From: Desulfuromonas sp.
GTDB taxonomy: Bacteria > Desulfobacterota > Desulfuromonadia > Desulfuromonadales > BM501
Reading direction: 5' to 3'
Length of the DNA: 64,000 bases
Assembly: GCF_002868845.1 (NCBI RefSeq)
Contig: NZ_PKUB01000056.1
Location: 363-64,362, forward strand
Made by a program: the position numbers and the translations under genes. This document shows, piece by piece, positions 56,018 to 64,000 of this stretch; positions within the stretch are counted from its first letter, which is position 1, and each line of letters opens with the position of its first letter. A model generated the notes under the pieces. That model worked only from the letters and a program-made list of their open reading frames with translations. It made no database searches and had not been told where the DNA came from.

Positions 56018-56949
56018 ACCTTTTCGGATCCAAGCCCGACCGACAGGGCGAGGGGGTGCGCGTCAGCGCCGGTGAACTCGTGGAGCTTCGCCGGGCGGCC
56101 CGCGGCCTGCCGCTGCGTTCGGCCCAGGTGCGCGCCCAGCAAGGGGGAACCTACCTCTCGGCCTTCAAGGGGCGGGGCATGGAGTTCGAAGAAGTTCGCT
56201 CCTACCAGCCGGGGGACGACATCCGCAACCTCGACTGGCGGGTCACCGCCCGGACCTGCAAGCCGCACACCAAGCTTTTCCGCGAGGAGAGGGAGCGGCC
56301 GGTGCTGCTGTGGGTCGACGTCCGTGCACCGATGTTTTTCGGCACCCGGGGGGTCTTCAAGGCGGTACAGGCTTCCCGCGCCGCCGCTCTGCTGGCCTGG
56401 AGCGCCGTCGGCCAGGGCGACCGCCTGGGCGGGCTGGTCTTCTCCGAAACGCAGCACCGGGAAATGCGCCCGCGCCAGGGGCGGGACGCCGCCCTGCAGT
56501 TCATCCGCCTGATCAGCGGCCACCCGGCCTGGGACAAGGGCGAGCGCCAGGCCTCCGACGCCCCATGGACTCTGCGCCGCCTGCGGAGGGTGGCCCGTCC
56601 CGGGAGCCTGGTCTTCCTCTTCAGCGATTTCCGCCACCTCGGTCCCGAAGCCGAGGCCAATCTGCGCAGCCTCTCCCGCCACTGCGACCTGGTGCTGGTC
56701 TTCGTCCACGACCCCCTGGAGCGGGAACTCCCTCCGTCCGGGCGCTACCGGGTCAGCGACGGCGCCGGCGAGGCCCTTTTCGACAGCGGCGACGATCGCG
56801 TCCGTCATAGCCATCGGAATCGCTTCGAGGCCCACATGGAGCGACTGCGGACCCTCTGCAGCCGCCACGGCATGTTCCTGCTCCCCCTGGCCACCGACGA
56901 CGACCCGGCCGGCCGCCTGCGTCAGGGACTGATGCTGAGGTCGCCATGA
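56014..56949 (+). CDS. DUF58 domain protein of the Bat operon
   Basis: A 311-aa cytoplasmic protein with the DUF58 signature GRGMEFEEVRSYQPGDDIRNLDWRVTARTCKPHTKLFREERERPVLLWVD (about 52-101), followed by a degenerate VWA-like fold. It usually stands directly after moxR. The ATG overlaps the moxR stop (ATGA). Function not established. Confidence 0.93.
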   Translation: MNLFGSKPDRQGEGVRVSAGELVELRRAARGLPLRSAQVRAQQGGTYLSAFKGRGMEFEEVRSYQPGDDIRNLDWRVTARTCKPHTKLFREERERPVLLWVDVRAPMFFGTRGVFKAVQASRAAALLAWSAVGQGDRLGGLVFSETQHREMRPRQGRDAALQFIRLISGHPAWDKGERQASDAPWTLRRLRRVARPGSLVFLFSDFRHLGPEAEANLRSLSRHCDLVLVFVHDPLERELPPSGRYRVSDGAGEALFDSGDDRVRHSHRNRFEAHMERLRTLCSRHGMFLLPLATDDDPAGRLRQGLMLRSP

Positions 56950-57431
56950 ACCCCGGCCAGCTTCCCCTGCGCGATATTCATCTGCCCGAACCGATCTCCT
57001 GGTGGCCGCCGGCTCCAGGCTGGTGGCTTCTTGCGGGTCTTTTCGCACTGGCCGCCCTGGCCCTCCGGATGTGGCTGGTTCGCCGCAGGCAACTGGCCTG
57101 GCGACGCACCGCCCTGGCCGAACTGGAGCGCCTGGGCCGGGCTTACGCCGAGCACGGCGACGGCCGGCGCCTGGCGACCGAGGTTTCGGTGCTGCTGCGT
57201 CGCGCCTGCCTCTGCCGTGCGCCGCGGGCGGAGGCGGCGGCCCTGACCGGGGTCGCCTGGCTCGACTACCTCGATGCCGCCCTCGGCGACGGACGGTTCC
57301 GCCAGGGGCCCGGGGCGGCCCTGGCCAGCGCCCCTTACCGGCCGATCGCGAAGATCGATGCCGAGGGCCTGTTGCAGCTGTGCCGCGACTGGCTGCGGTC
57401 CCGACCTTCCCGCCGGGGGAGGAGGGCATGA
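56946..57431 (+). CDS. DUF4381 membrane protein of the Bat operon
   Basis: A 161-aa protein with a short periplasmic N-terminus rich in Trp and Pro (LPEPISWWPPAPGWWLL), one membrane helix (about 26-46) and a cytoplasmic helical domain. The N-terminal DIHLPEPISWWPPAPGWW pattern is the family signature. Four-base overlaps on both sides. Confidence 0.9.
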   Translation: MNPGQLPLRDIHLPEPISWWPPAPGWWLLAGLFALAALALRMWLVRRRQLAWRRTALAELERLGRAYAEHGDGRRLATEVSVLLRRACLCRAPRAEAAALTGVAWLDYLDAALGDGRFRQGPGAALASAPYRPIAKIDAEGLLQLCRDWLRSRPSRRGRRA

Positions 57432-58426
57432 TCCACGTCGCCTGGCCCTGGGTCTTTCTGGCCCTGCCCCTTCCCTGGTTGTTGCGGCTGCTGCTGCCTG
57501 CGGCCGAGGCGAATCGGGGAGCGGCCCTGCGGGTGCCGCAGGCGGGAGACTTCGCCTATGGGGCGGCCTCCCCGGGGAAAATCCGACGCCGGTGGTCCCT
57601 CCTGCTGGCGGCTCTGGCCTGGCTTTGCCTGGTGGGCGCCGCGGCCCGGCCCCAGTGGCTCGGCGACCCGGTGGAACTGCCCGTCAGCGGTCGCGACCTG
57701 ATGCTGGCCGTCGATCTTTCCGGCAGCATGGAGGCGGAGGATTTCAGCCTGGGCGGGCGCACCGTCGACCGCCTGACCGCCACCAAGGCCGTTGCGGGAG
57801 AATTTATCGAGCGGCGGGTCGGCGACCGCTTCGGCCTCGTTCTCTTCGGCCGCAACGCCTACCTGCAGACCCCCCTGACCTTCGACCGCCAGACGGTGCA
57901 CCGCCTCCTGTTGGAGTCGGCCATCGGCCTGGCCGGCAAGGAGACGGCCATCGGCAACGCCATCGGCCTGGCGGTAAAGCGCCTGCGCGGCCAGGAATCT
58001 ACCGACCGGGTCCTGATCCTGCTCACCGACGGCGCCAACACCGCCGGGGAGGTCGAACCGCTCAAGGCGGCTGAACTGGCCGCCGCCGAGGGGCTGAAGA
58101 TCTACGCCATCGGCATCGGCGCCGACGAGATGGTGCTGGCCTCCTTCTTCGGAACCCGTAGCATCAATCCCTCGGCCGACCTCGATGAAGAGACCCTGAA
58201 AGGGATCGCCGAGACGACGGGCGGGCGCTACTTCCGCGCCCGGGATACCGCCGAGTTGGAGCAGATATATTCGGAAATCGACCGACTGGAGCCGGCCGAG
58301 CGGGAGAAGGAAACCTTCCGCCCGATGAGCGCCCTCTACCCCTGGCCCCTGGGCGCGTCCTTGACGCTGGCGGCCCTGGTGCTGATCCAGCGGCTGCGCA
58401 GGGGAGTTTTACCATGGATTACCTGA
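57428..58426 (+). CDS. batA: VWA domain membrane protein BatA
   Basis: A 332-aa protein: two N-terminal helices (about 5-24 and 56-74), a periplasmic VWA domain with an intact MIDAS (LAVDLSGSMEAEDF, about 91-104, and TDGANTAGE), and a C-terminal membrane helix (about 305-322). Bat proteins are linked to oxygen tolerance in Bacteroides and to envelope integrity in others. Overlaps the next gene by 13 bases. Confidence 0.93.
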   Translation: MIHVAWPWVFLALPLPWLLRLLLPAAEANRGAALRVPQAGDFAYGAASPGKIRRRWSLLLAALAWLCLVGAAARPQWLGDPVELPVSGRDLMLAVDLSGSMEAEDFSLGGRTVDRLTATKAVAGEFIERRVGDRFGLVLFGRNAYLQTPLTFDRQTVHRLLLESAIGLAGKETAIGNAIGLAVKRLRGQESTDRVLILLTDGANTAGEVEPLKAAELAAAEGLKIYAIGIGADEMVLASFFGTRSINPSADLDEETLKGIAETTGGRYFRARDTAELEQIYSEIDRLEPAEREKETFRPMSALYPWPLGASLTLAALVLIQRLRRGVLPWIT

Positions 58427-59838
58427 CCCCATTCGCCCAATTCCACTTCCTGCGCCCGGCCTGGCTCCTGGCCCTGCTCCCCCTGGGGCTGCTGCTGTGG
58501 TGGGGCTGGCGCCGGCGCTCCGGCGGAGGGAACTGGGAGGCGGTCTGCGAGGCGCACCTGCTGCCGCACCTGCTGATCGGCGGGCCCGGCGGCGGTCGTC
58601 GGAAAAGCCTGGCGGCGCTGGCCGCCGGCGGGCTGCTGGCCATCGTCGCCCTGGCCGGACCGGCCTGGGAAAAACTGCCTCGCCCGGTGCTGCGCGACCA
58701 GTCGGCCCTGGTCATCGCCCTCGACCTCTCGCGCTCCATGGACGCCGCCGACCTCAAGCCGAGCCGCCTCGAGCGCGCCCGCTACAAGGTGGCCGACATC
58801 CTGCGCCAGCGCCGGGAGGGGCAGACCGGTCTCGTCGTCTACGCCGGCGAGGCTTTCGTCCTCTCCCCCCTGACCCCCGACACCGAAACAATCGCCGCCC
58901 ACCTGTCGAGCCTGGAGACGGCCCTGATGCCGGCCCAGGGCAGCCGCGCCGATCTGGCCCTGGAGCGGGCCGGGGAACTGCTGCGGCAGGCCGGGGTGGC
59001 GCGCGGCGGGGTGCTGCTGGTCACCGACGGCATCCGGGGCGACCGGGTTTTCGACGCGGCCGCCGACTTTGCCGCCGAGGGCCACCGGCTGGCGGTCCTC
59101 GGCGTCGGAACCCCGGAAGGGGCGCCGATCCCCGCGCAGGGGGGCTTTCTCAAGGATGCCGCCGGCTCCATCGTCCTGCCCCGCCTCGAGGCCGACACCC
59201 TTCGAAAGCTGACCGTCGCGGGGGGCGGGGTTTACCGAACCATCACCCCCGACGACGGGGACCTGGAGGCTCTTCTTCCCCTTTTCGCCCCCGGTCGCCT
59301 GGGAGGAAATGTAGAAGAGACGGTCCTCAAGGCCGACGCCTGGCGCGAGGCAGGCCCCTGGCTGCTCCTGCCCCTGCTGCCCCTGGCCGCGCTAGCCTTC
59401 CGGCGCGGAGTCCTGACCATCCTCCCCTTGGCCCTGATGCCCCTGACCCTGCTGCCCCTTCCGGCGCAGGCCATTGATCTGTCCGGCCTCTGGCTGCGCC
59501 AGGATCAGCAGGCGGCCCGCGCCCTGGAGAAGGGCGAGGCGAGCGCGGCGGCGGAAGGGTTCACCGACCCCGCATGGAAGGGGGCCGCCCACTACCGGGC
59601 CGGGGAGTACCAGGAGGCCGAGCAGGCCCTCCAGGGGCTCGCCGCCGCCGATGCCCTCTACAACCGTGGCAACGCCCTGGCCCGCCTCGGGCGTTACCCC
59701 CAGGCCCTGGAAGCCTACGAAAAGGCCCTGGAGAAGGATCCCGACCACGCAGACGCCGCCCACAACCGCGACCTGGTGCGCAAGGAGCTGGAAAACCAGC
59801 AGCAACCGTCTTCTTCCGACGAGCAGGGGGAGGGTTAA
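58414..59838 (+). CDS. batB: VWA + TPR protein BatB/BatC, interrupted by an in-frame TAA
   Basis: As read, 474 aa: N-terminal helices, a VWA domain with MIDAS (IALDLSRSMDAADL, about 102-115, and VTDGIRGDRV), C-terminal helices (about 315-355), and TPR repeats (about 360-460, ALYNRGNALARLGRYPQALEAYEKALEKDPDHADAAHNRDLV). The reading stops at TAA 59836-59838 inside the low-complexity linker that normally leads to the conserved end of the protein. The same frame continues beyond it. Either a genuine nonsense mutation or a sequence error; the membrane, VWA and TPR parts are intact. Confidence 0.88.
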   Translation: MDYLTPFAQFHFLRPAWLLALLPLGLLLWWGWRRRSGGGNWEAVCEAHLLPHLLIGGPGGGRRKSLAALAAGGLLAIVALAGPAWEKLPRPVLRDQSALVIALDLSRSMDAADLKPSRLERARYKVADILRQRREGQTGLVVYAGEAFVLSPLTPDTETIAAHLSSLETALMPAQGSRADLALERAGELLRQAGVARGGVLLVTDGIRGDRVFDAAADFAAEGHRLAVLGVGTPEGAPIPAQGGFLKDAAGSIVLPRLEADTLRKLTVAGGGVYRTITPDDGDLEALLPLFAPGRLGGNVEETVLKADAWREAGPWLLLPLLPLAALAFRRGVLTILPLALMPLTLLPLPAQAIDLSGLWLRQDQQAARALEKGEASAAAEGFTDPAWKGAAHYRAGEYQEAEQALQGLAAADALYNRGNALARLGRYPQALEAYEKALEKDPDHADAAHNRDLVRKELENQQQPSSSDEQGEG

Positions 59839-60243
59839 CAGAGCGAAGGACAGGGGAACAAAGAAGAGCGGGATTCACCCCGGTCTCCCGGAGAACAGTC
59901 CCAGAACGGGGACGGGTCCGAAGGGAAAGAGGGACCGCAGGCCGAGGAGGATTCCGCCGGAGATCGCGCCCAGGACTCTGCCTCCAGCACCCAGAACTCC
60001 GAAGAATCCGCCGATGCGCAGCCGCTCAAGCCGGACGGGGAGGGACGAGGTGAGCAAGAGCAACAACCTTCGCCTTCCAGCGAAGAAGTGAAGGAAGATC
60101 CCACTCAGAACTCTGAGTTGAACTCCCAATCCGCCGAGCAGTGGCTGCGCCGCATTCCCGACGACCCGGGCGGACTCTGGCGGCGCAAGTTTCAATATCA
60201 GTACCGGCGCCGGGAACCGTCCGCCGAGGAGCAGCCATGGTAA
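59839..60243 (+). other. In-frame C-terminal remainder of batB after the TAA
   Basis: 134 codons without a stop, Gln/Glu/Ser-rich at first, ending in SAEQWLRRIPDDPGGLWRRKFQYQYRRRE, the conserved terminus of BatB/BatC-type proteins, and a TAA at 60241-60243. It overlaps the batD start by seven bases, as expected for the original stop. Confidence 0.85.
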
Positions 60244-61949
60244 CGTTGCGCAGAACTTCCCTGATCCTTTTTGCCTTGCTGGTGACCCTTCTGTCTTCCG
60301 CAGGGATCTCCTGGGCCGGCCATGTTCGGGCCTGGGTCGACCGCAACCCGGTGGGGCTCGACGAGTCCTTTCGCCTGATTCTCGAGGCCGACGGGTCGAT
60401 GGACGCTGCCCCCGACTTCGCCCCCCTGGAGAGGGACTTCGAAATCCTCGGCCAGAACCAGAGCAGCAGCTTTTCCTTTGTCAACGGCAGCGCCAGCAGC
60501 AAGAAGACCTGGACCCTGACCCTCATGGCCAAGGCCGCCGGCGATTTCCGGATACCCTCCATTCCTTTCGGCAGCGACCCCTCGCCCGCCTTGTCCCTTT
60601 CCGTCAATGCGACGCCAAGGAGCGCACAGGCCCAGAGACAGGCCGACCTGTTCCTCGAGGTGGAGGCGGAGCCGAAGACAGCCCGCGTTCAGCAGCAGAT
60701 CCTCTACGTCGTGCGCCTGCTGCGGGCCGTCGATCTCGGCGAGGCCACTCTGAGCGAGCCAGCGGTGGGGGGGATGGAGGCGGTGGTCGAAAAGCTGGGA
60801 GAGGACCGCAGTTACGAGACGATGCGGGACGGTCGGAGATTCCTGGTCATCGAGCGGCGCTACGCCCTCTTTCCGCAACAGAGCGGTACGCTGAGCGTGG
60901 AGCCGATCCTGTTCGAGGGGCGAATCGCTTCCCGGCGCCGTTCTATGCTCGACCCCTTCGCGGCGGGAGGCCCGGTGCGGCGCCTGCGCTCTGAGGGGGT
61001 AAGCGTCGAGGTCCAGCCGGTTCCGGCCGGGGCTCCGGGCGGGCTCTGGCTGCCGGCGAAAAAAATCACCTTGGCGGAGGAGTGGCCCCAGGACCCGCCC
61101 GCCTTCAAGGCCGGGGAGCCGGTCACCCGAACCCTGACCCTGGTCGCCGAGGGGCTCACGGCCGCCCAGGTTCCGGATCTCGCTATGACGGAGGTTGCGG
61201 GAATCAAGCAATACCCCGACCGGCCGACCCTGGAGAACAGGGAGGGCGTCTCCGGCATTGTCGGGGTGCGCCAGGAAAAGATCGCCCTGGTGCCGACGGG
61301 CCCGGGGCGATTCGTCCTGCCGGCGGTGGAGGTCCCCTGGTGGAACGTCGACTCCGACCGCCTGGAGACGGCCCGTCTGCCCGAGCGGGCCATCGAGGTG
61401 GCGGCGGCCTCCGCCGTTGCGAAACCTCCGGCCATCACTCCCGAAACGCCGACGGCGGCAGCGACCCAGGCGAGCGAGCCCCCTTCGACCCAGGTCTCTG
61501 TCCCTTCGGCGGACCCCTTCTGGAAGATCCTCTGTCTGATCCTCGGTTTCGGCTGGGCGGGGACGGCGCTGGCCTGGATCCTCTTCCGACGGCGGGGACG
61601 CAAGCCTGCGGTGGAGCGAGAAAGTCCTGTTCCGAGAGCCGGAAGACACAGGGGGCGCCTCAAGGAGGCCTGTCGCCGCGCCGACCCGGCCATGGCCAAG
61701 GAGACCCTGCTGGCATGGGGCCTCGCCCGTTTTCCGGGGGCGCCGCCCACCAGCCTCGGGCAGCTCTCCGGCCTTTGCCCCTCGCCCCTCAAGGAGGAGA
61801 TCGAGAGCCTGAACGCCGCCCTTTACGGTCGCGGCGGGGAGCGGTGGGAGGGGCAGGGCCTCTGGGAGGCCTTCAGCAAGGACAAGACGGAGAAGGGGAA
61901 GGCCAGGAGGGGCCGGGGAAGCGCCCTGGAACCGCTCTACCGGGATTGA
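60237..61949 (+). CDS. batD: BatD-family protein
   Basis: A 570-aa exported protein: signal peptide (1-27, LLSSAGISWAG), several Ig-like beta domains typical of BatD (starting ARVRAWVDRNPVGLDESFRLILEADGSMDAAPDF-like, about 30-420), a proline/threonine linker, a membrane helix (about 455-475) and a cytoplasmic tail. The ATG at 60237 overlaps the distal batB stop. Last gene of the operon, followed by a bidirectional terminator. Confidence 0.9.
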   Translation: MVTLRRTSLILFALLVTLLSSAGISWAGHVRAWVDRNPVGLDESFRLILEADGSMDAAPDFAPLERDFEILGQNQSSSFSFVNGSASSKKTWTLTLMAKAAGDFRIPSIPFGSDPSPALSLSVNATPRSAQAQRQADLFLEVEAEPKTARVQQQILYVVRLLRAVDLGEATLSEPAVGGMEAVVEKLGEDRSYETMRDGRRFLVIERRYALFPQQSGTLSVEPILFEGRIASRRRSMLDPFAAGGPVRRLRSEGVSVEVQPVPAGAPGGLWLPAKKITLAEEWPQDPPAFKAGEPVTRTLTLVAEGLTAAQVPDLAMTEVAGIKQYPDRPTLENREGVSGIVGVRQEKIALVPTGPGRFVLPAVEVPWWNVDSDRLETARLPERAIEVAAASAVAKPPAITPETPTAAATQASEPPSTQVSVPSADPFWKILCLILGFGWAGTALAWILFRRRGRKPAVERESPVPRAGRHRGRLKEACRRADPAMAKETLLAWGLARFPGAPPTSLGQLSGLCPSPLKEEIESLNAALYGRGGERWEGQGLWEAFSKDKTEKGKARRGRGSALEPLYRD

Positions 61950-62049
61950 GCCGCCCGCTGTTCGATCGCATCGAGGGAAGGAAGGGCAGTTGCCCCGGGT
62001 TGCGGCGGGAGCCGGTCTTCAGGACCCGGTTGTTGTGAAGGTCAAAAAG

Positions 62050-62082
62050 TAAAAAGGCGATCCGGTCGGATCGCCTTTTTTT
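62050..62082. terminator. Bidirectional terminator between batD and selD
   Basis: AAAAAGGCGATCC-ggtc-GGATCGCCTTTTTTT. It serves both convergent operons. Confidence 0.92.
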
Positions 62083-62099
62083 GTCGCTGTCGGGGCCGC

Positions 62100-63140
62100 T
62101 TAAACGATCTTCAGCTTGCCGGCCGGCCCTTCCTCGACCTGTCCGACGATCCAGCAGGGAACATTCTCGCCCTGCAGTCGGGTCATCAGGGCTTCGGTCT
62201 TGGCTTCGGCCACGGCCATGAGCAGGCCCCCGGAGGTCTGGGGGTCGGCGAGGATGTCGAGCCGCTCGGGAGCCAGTTTCTCCCCGTCGACCACCTTGGG
62301 GAGGTAGTGCTCGCGGTTGTTGTAGCTGCCGGCGGGAATCAGGGCCATGGTGAGCATCTCCTCGACTCGCGGGTAGAGGGGCAGCGCCGCGAAGTCGATC
62401 GCCAGGCAGACGTCGCTCGCCTCGGCCATCTCCTGGGCGTGGCCGAGCAGGCCGAAGCCGGTGATGTCGGTGCAACAGGAGACGCCGACCTCCATCATGA
62501 TCTCGGCGGCCGCCTTGTTGAGGGTCGCCATCCCGGCGATGGCCTCCTGCAGGTCGCTTTCCTCGATGACCCCGCCTTTGAAGGCGGTGGCCAGGATGCC
62601 GGTGCCAAGGGGCTTGGTCAGCACCAGGCGGTCGCCCGGCCGGGCGCCGACGGTGGTGACCATTTGGGCCGGATCGACCAGGCCGGTCACGGCCAGGCCG
62701 AACTTCGGCTCCTCGTCGTCGACGGTGTGCCCCCCGACGACCACGGCCCCGGCCTCGAGCACCTTTTCCGCGCCGCCGATCAGGATTCCGGTCAGCACCT
62801 CCCGGTCGAGGCAGGGCGGAAAGCCGACCAGGTTGAGGGCGGTGACCGGCCTGGCGCCGACGGCGTAGATGTCCGAAAGGGAGTTGGCTGCCGCGATGCG
62901 TCCGTAGGCGATCGGGTCGTCGACGATCGGGGTGAAGAAATCGACCGACTGCACCATGGCCAGGTCGTCACTGATCCGGTAGATGCCCGAATCGGCGAAG
63001 GGGATGTCGGCCGAGAGGAGGTTCGGATCGTCGTATTTGGGTAGCCGGCACAGCACCTGTGCCAATGGCCCGGGGGCCATTTTGGCTGCTCACCCCGAAG
63101 ATCGGGACAGGCTGGTCAGGCGGATTCGCTCTTCGGCCAC
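62100..63140 (-). CDS. selD: Selenophosphate synthetase SelD, itself a selenoprotein (UGA = Sec17)
   Basis: Makes selenophosphate, the selenium donor for selenocysteine, from selenide and ATP. Reading from the GTG at 63140 (AAGGAG 7 bases upstream), the protein is 346 aa and starts MAEERIRLTSLSRSSG-Sec-AAKMAPGPLAQVL. The TGA at 63090-63092 falls exactly at the catalytic Sec/Cys position of SelD, three residues before the essential Lys20, and the frame is open on both sides. A simple ORF call would begin at the ATG 63080, inside the active site, and lose it. Downstream motifs (DDLAMVQSVDFFTPIVDDP, GGHTVDDEEPKFG, DITGFGLLGHA) are typical. Directly downstream of selB. Confidence 0.95.
63062..63092 (-). 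promoter_or_regulatory. Candidate bacterial SECIS element of selD
   Basis: Beginning 4 bases after the UGA, the mRNA can fold CCAA-(AA)-TGGCC..GGCCA-TTGG, a stem within the coding sequence with its apex about 15-20 bases from the UGA, as required for SelB recognition. Confidence 0.7.
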
Positions 63141-63176
63141 GGGGATCTCCTTCAAGTTGTTGGGTCGGCGGGCGCG

Positions 63177-64000
63177 TTACTTCCCGGGATCCTCTTTGGG
63201 CAGTTTCCAGGCGACCCGCTCGTCGCCGCGGCGCATGGTGTACTTGAGACCGTCGAAGTGCTCGAGGATCCCCTGGGTCTGCTTGCGGGCGCTGCCGATC
63301 ATGTCCCGGTAGTCGGGCAGGATAAGGGTGTCGTGCTTTGCGAAATGGTCGATGAGGACCTGCAGGGCCCGGTCGTAGGTCTCCTTGTGGAAAAAACTTT
63401 CGTCGTTGAGCTTGACCAGTCTTCCCATGCCGAAGAGGTAGGCGAAGTAGGGGTCGGCCTTGGAGGACGGCATGCCGAGTTGGGCGAGGGTCTCGTTCTT
63501 GTTCTTGGCCATCGCCCCGGCCTTGCGGTAGGCTCCCTCGAGGCGTTCCAGGTCGAGGGTCTGCTCTTCGGTCGGCTCCGGCGTGAAGCCGGGAATGCAA
63601 AGCCCTTCGCCCCGCTGCTGGAGGAATCCCTCGGCGACCACCTGGCCGAGGAGCTTTTCGTAGGCCTTCGGCGAGACCTTGCGGGGCAGCGCTCCCTTGA
63701 GGGTGGCGTGGGGGATGCCGGGGATCAGGGGATTCTCGGCGTGGAAGCGCTCCGTCTCTTCGAGGAGGCGGTGGCGCCAGGCGACGAGGGCCTGGCCGAC
63801 GACCCACTGATCGACCATCTGGACGATCTTCTTTTCCCCCTCCAGCTCCTTGAGGTTGGCGGTGATTTTCTCCTTGCCCATCCCGGAGACCGTTTCGAGT
63901 TCCTTGGCGGTGATGCACTGCTTGTCGAGGATCTTCTGCAGCAAAAAGGCCTTCTCCCCCGACTCCATCTCGATCAGCGACTCCATGATCTCCTTGCGGA
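63177..64000 (-). CDS. selB: Selenocysteine-specific elongation factor SelB, C-terminal part
   Basis: The 3' part of the gene (274 codons visible); the GTPase domains lie beyond the window edge. The visible sequence is the chain of winged-helix domains that bind the SECIS hairpin (QKILDKQCITAKELETVSGMGKEKITANLKELEGEKKIVQ, GIPHATLKGALPRKVSPKAYEKLL, and the end HDTLILPDYRDMIGSARKQTQGILEHFDGLKYTMRRGDERVAW). An in-frame ATG at 63986 is internal. 36 bases upstream of selD, hence an operon. Confidence 0.93.
   Translation of the reverse strand, partial: RKEIMESLIEMESGEKAFLLQKILDKQCITAKELETVSGMGKEKITANLKELEGEKKIVQMVDQWVVGQALVAWRHRLLEETERFHAENPLIPGIPHATLKGALPRKVSPKAYEKLLGQVVAEGFLQQRGEGLCIPGFTPEPTEEQTLDLERLEGAYRKAGAMAKNKNETLAQLGMPSSKADPYFAYLFGMGRLVKLNDESFFHKETYDRALQVLIDHFAKHDTLILPDYRDMIGSARKQTQGILEHFDGLKYTMRRGDERVAWKLPKEDPGK

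Overview
The window (high GC, about 60%) looks like the chromosome of a dissimilatory, electron-transferring member of the Desulfuromonadales (former Deltaproteobacteria; Desulfuromonas/Geobacter relatives). The reasons are three large ten-haem c-type cytochromes, a cytochrome P460-like lipoprotein, a selenocysteine system (selB-selD, with SelD itself a selenoprotein), and typical Desulfuromonadales gene neighbourhoods. This assignment is inference from gene content, not from a marker-gene comparison.

Layout. (1) 1-2.8 kb, minus strand: sco-coxA-coxC, the start of an A2-type haem-copper oxidase locus. (2) 2.9-8.7 kb, plus: a small Se/S-carrier-like protein, then ffh-rpsP-khpA-rimM-trmD-SPOUT methyltransferase-rplS-rnhB-yraN, a translation and RNA-modification operon. 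(3) 8.7-17.4 kb: nadE, rsmI, an unusual LytM-like plus beta-propeller lipoprotein, acyP-ligA on the minus strand, and a CorC/HlyC-type membrane protein. (4) 17.5-35.9 kb: a complete dcw cluster, mraZ-rsmH-ftsL-ftsI-murE-murF-mraY-murD-ftsW-murG-murC-murB-ddl-ftsQ-ftsA-ftsZ. (5) 36-39 kb: a B12-binding-type radical SAM protein, the collapsed remnant of a cyclic-nucleotide-binding protein gene, and a P460-like cytochrome. (6) 39.4-47.5 kb: three paralogous secreted proteins that join MopE-like metal-binding repeats to a ten-haem cytochrome domain. Two are on the minus strand and one, divergent, on the plus strand. The two minus-strand genes share a sigma-54-type -24/-12 promoter, a conserved upstream block at the same distance, and an extended Shine-Dalgarno-like leader element. 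(7) 47.5-48.7 kb: an apparently unannotated small RNA gene with its own promoter and terminator, and thiol peroxidase. (8) 48.7-54.7 kb: an outer-membrane gluzincin/propeller/barrel protein and a first AAA+/VWA-like gene pair. (9) 55-62 kb: a second, complete MoxR/Bat (aerotolerance-type) operon. (10) 62.1-64 kb, minus: selB (partial) and selD.

Most notable observations: the SelD start lies upstream of an in-frame UGA that is almost certainly selenocysteine; two genes (the first ten-haem cytochrome and batB) carry single in-frame stop codons followed by intact, family-typical C-termini; a roughly 92-nt sRNA candidate lies convergent to the third cytochrome and has 10 nt of perfect complementarity to that gene's Shine-Dalgarno region; and heptanucleotide tandem repeats sit in three separate intergenic gaps, one of them inside the dcw cluster.
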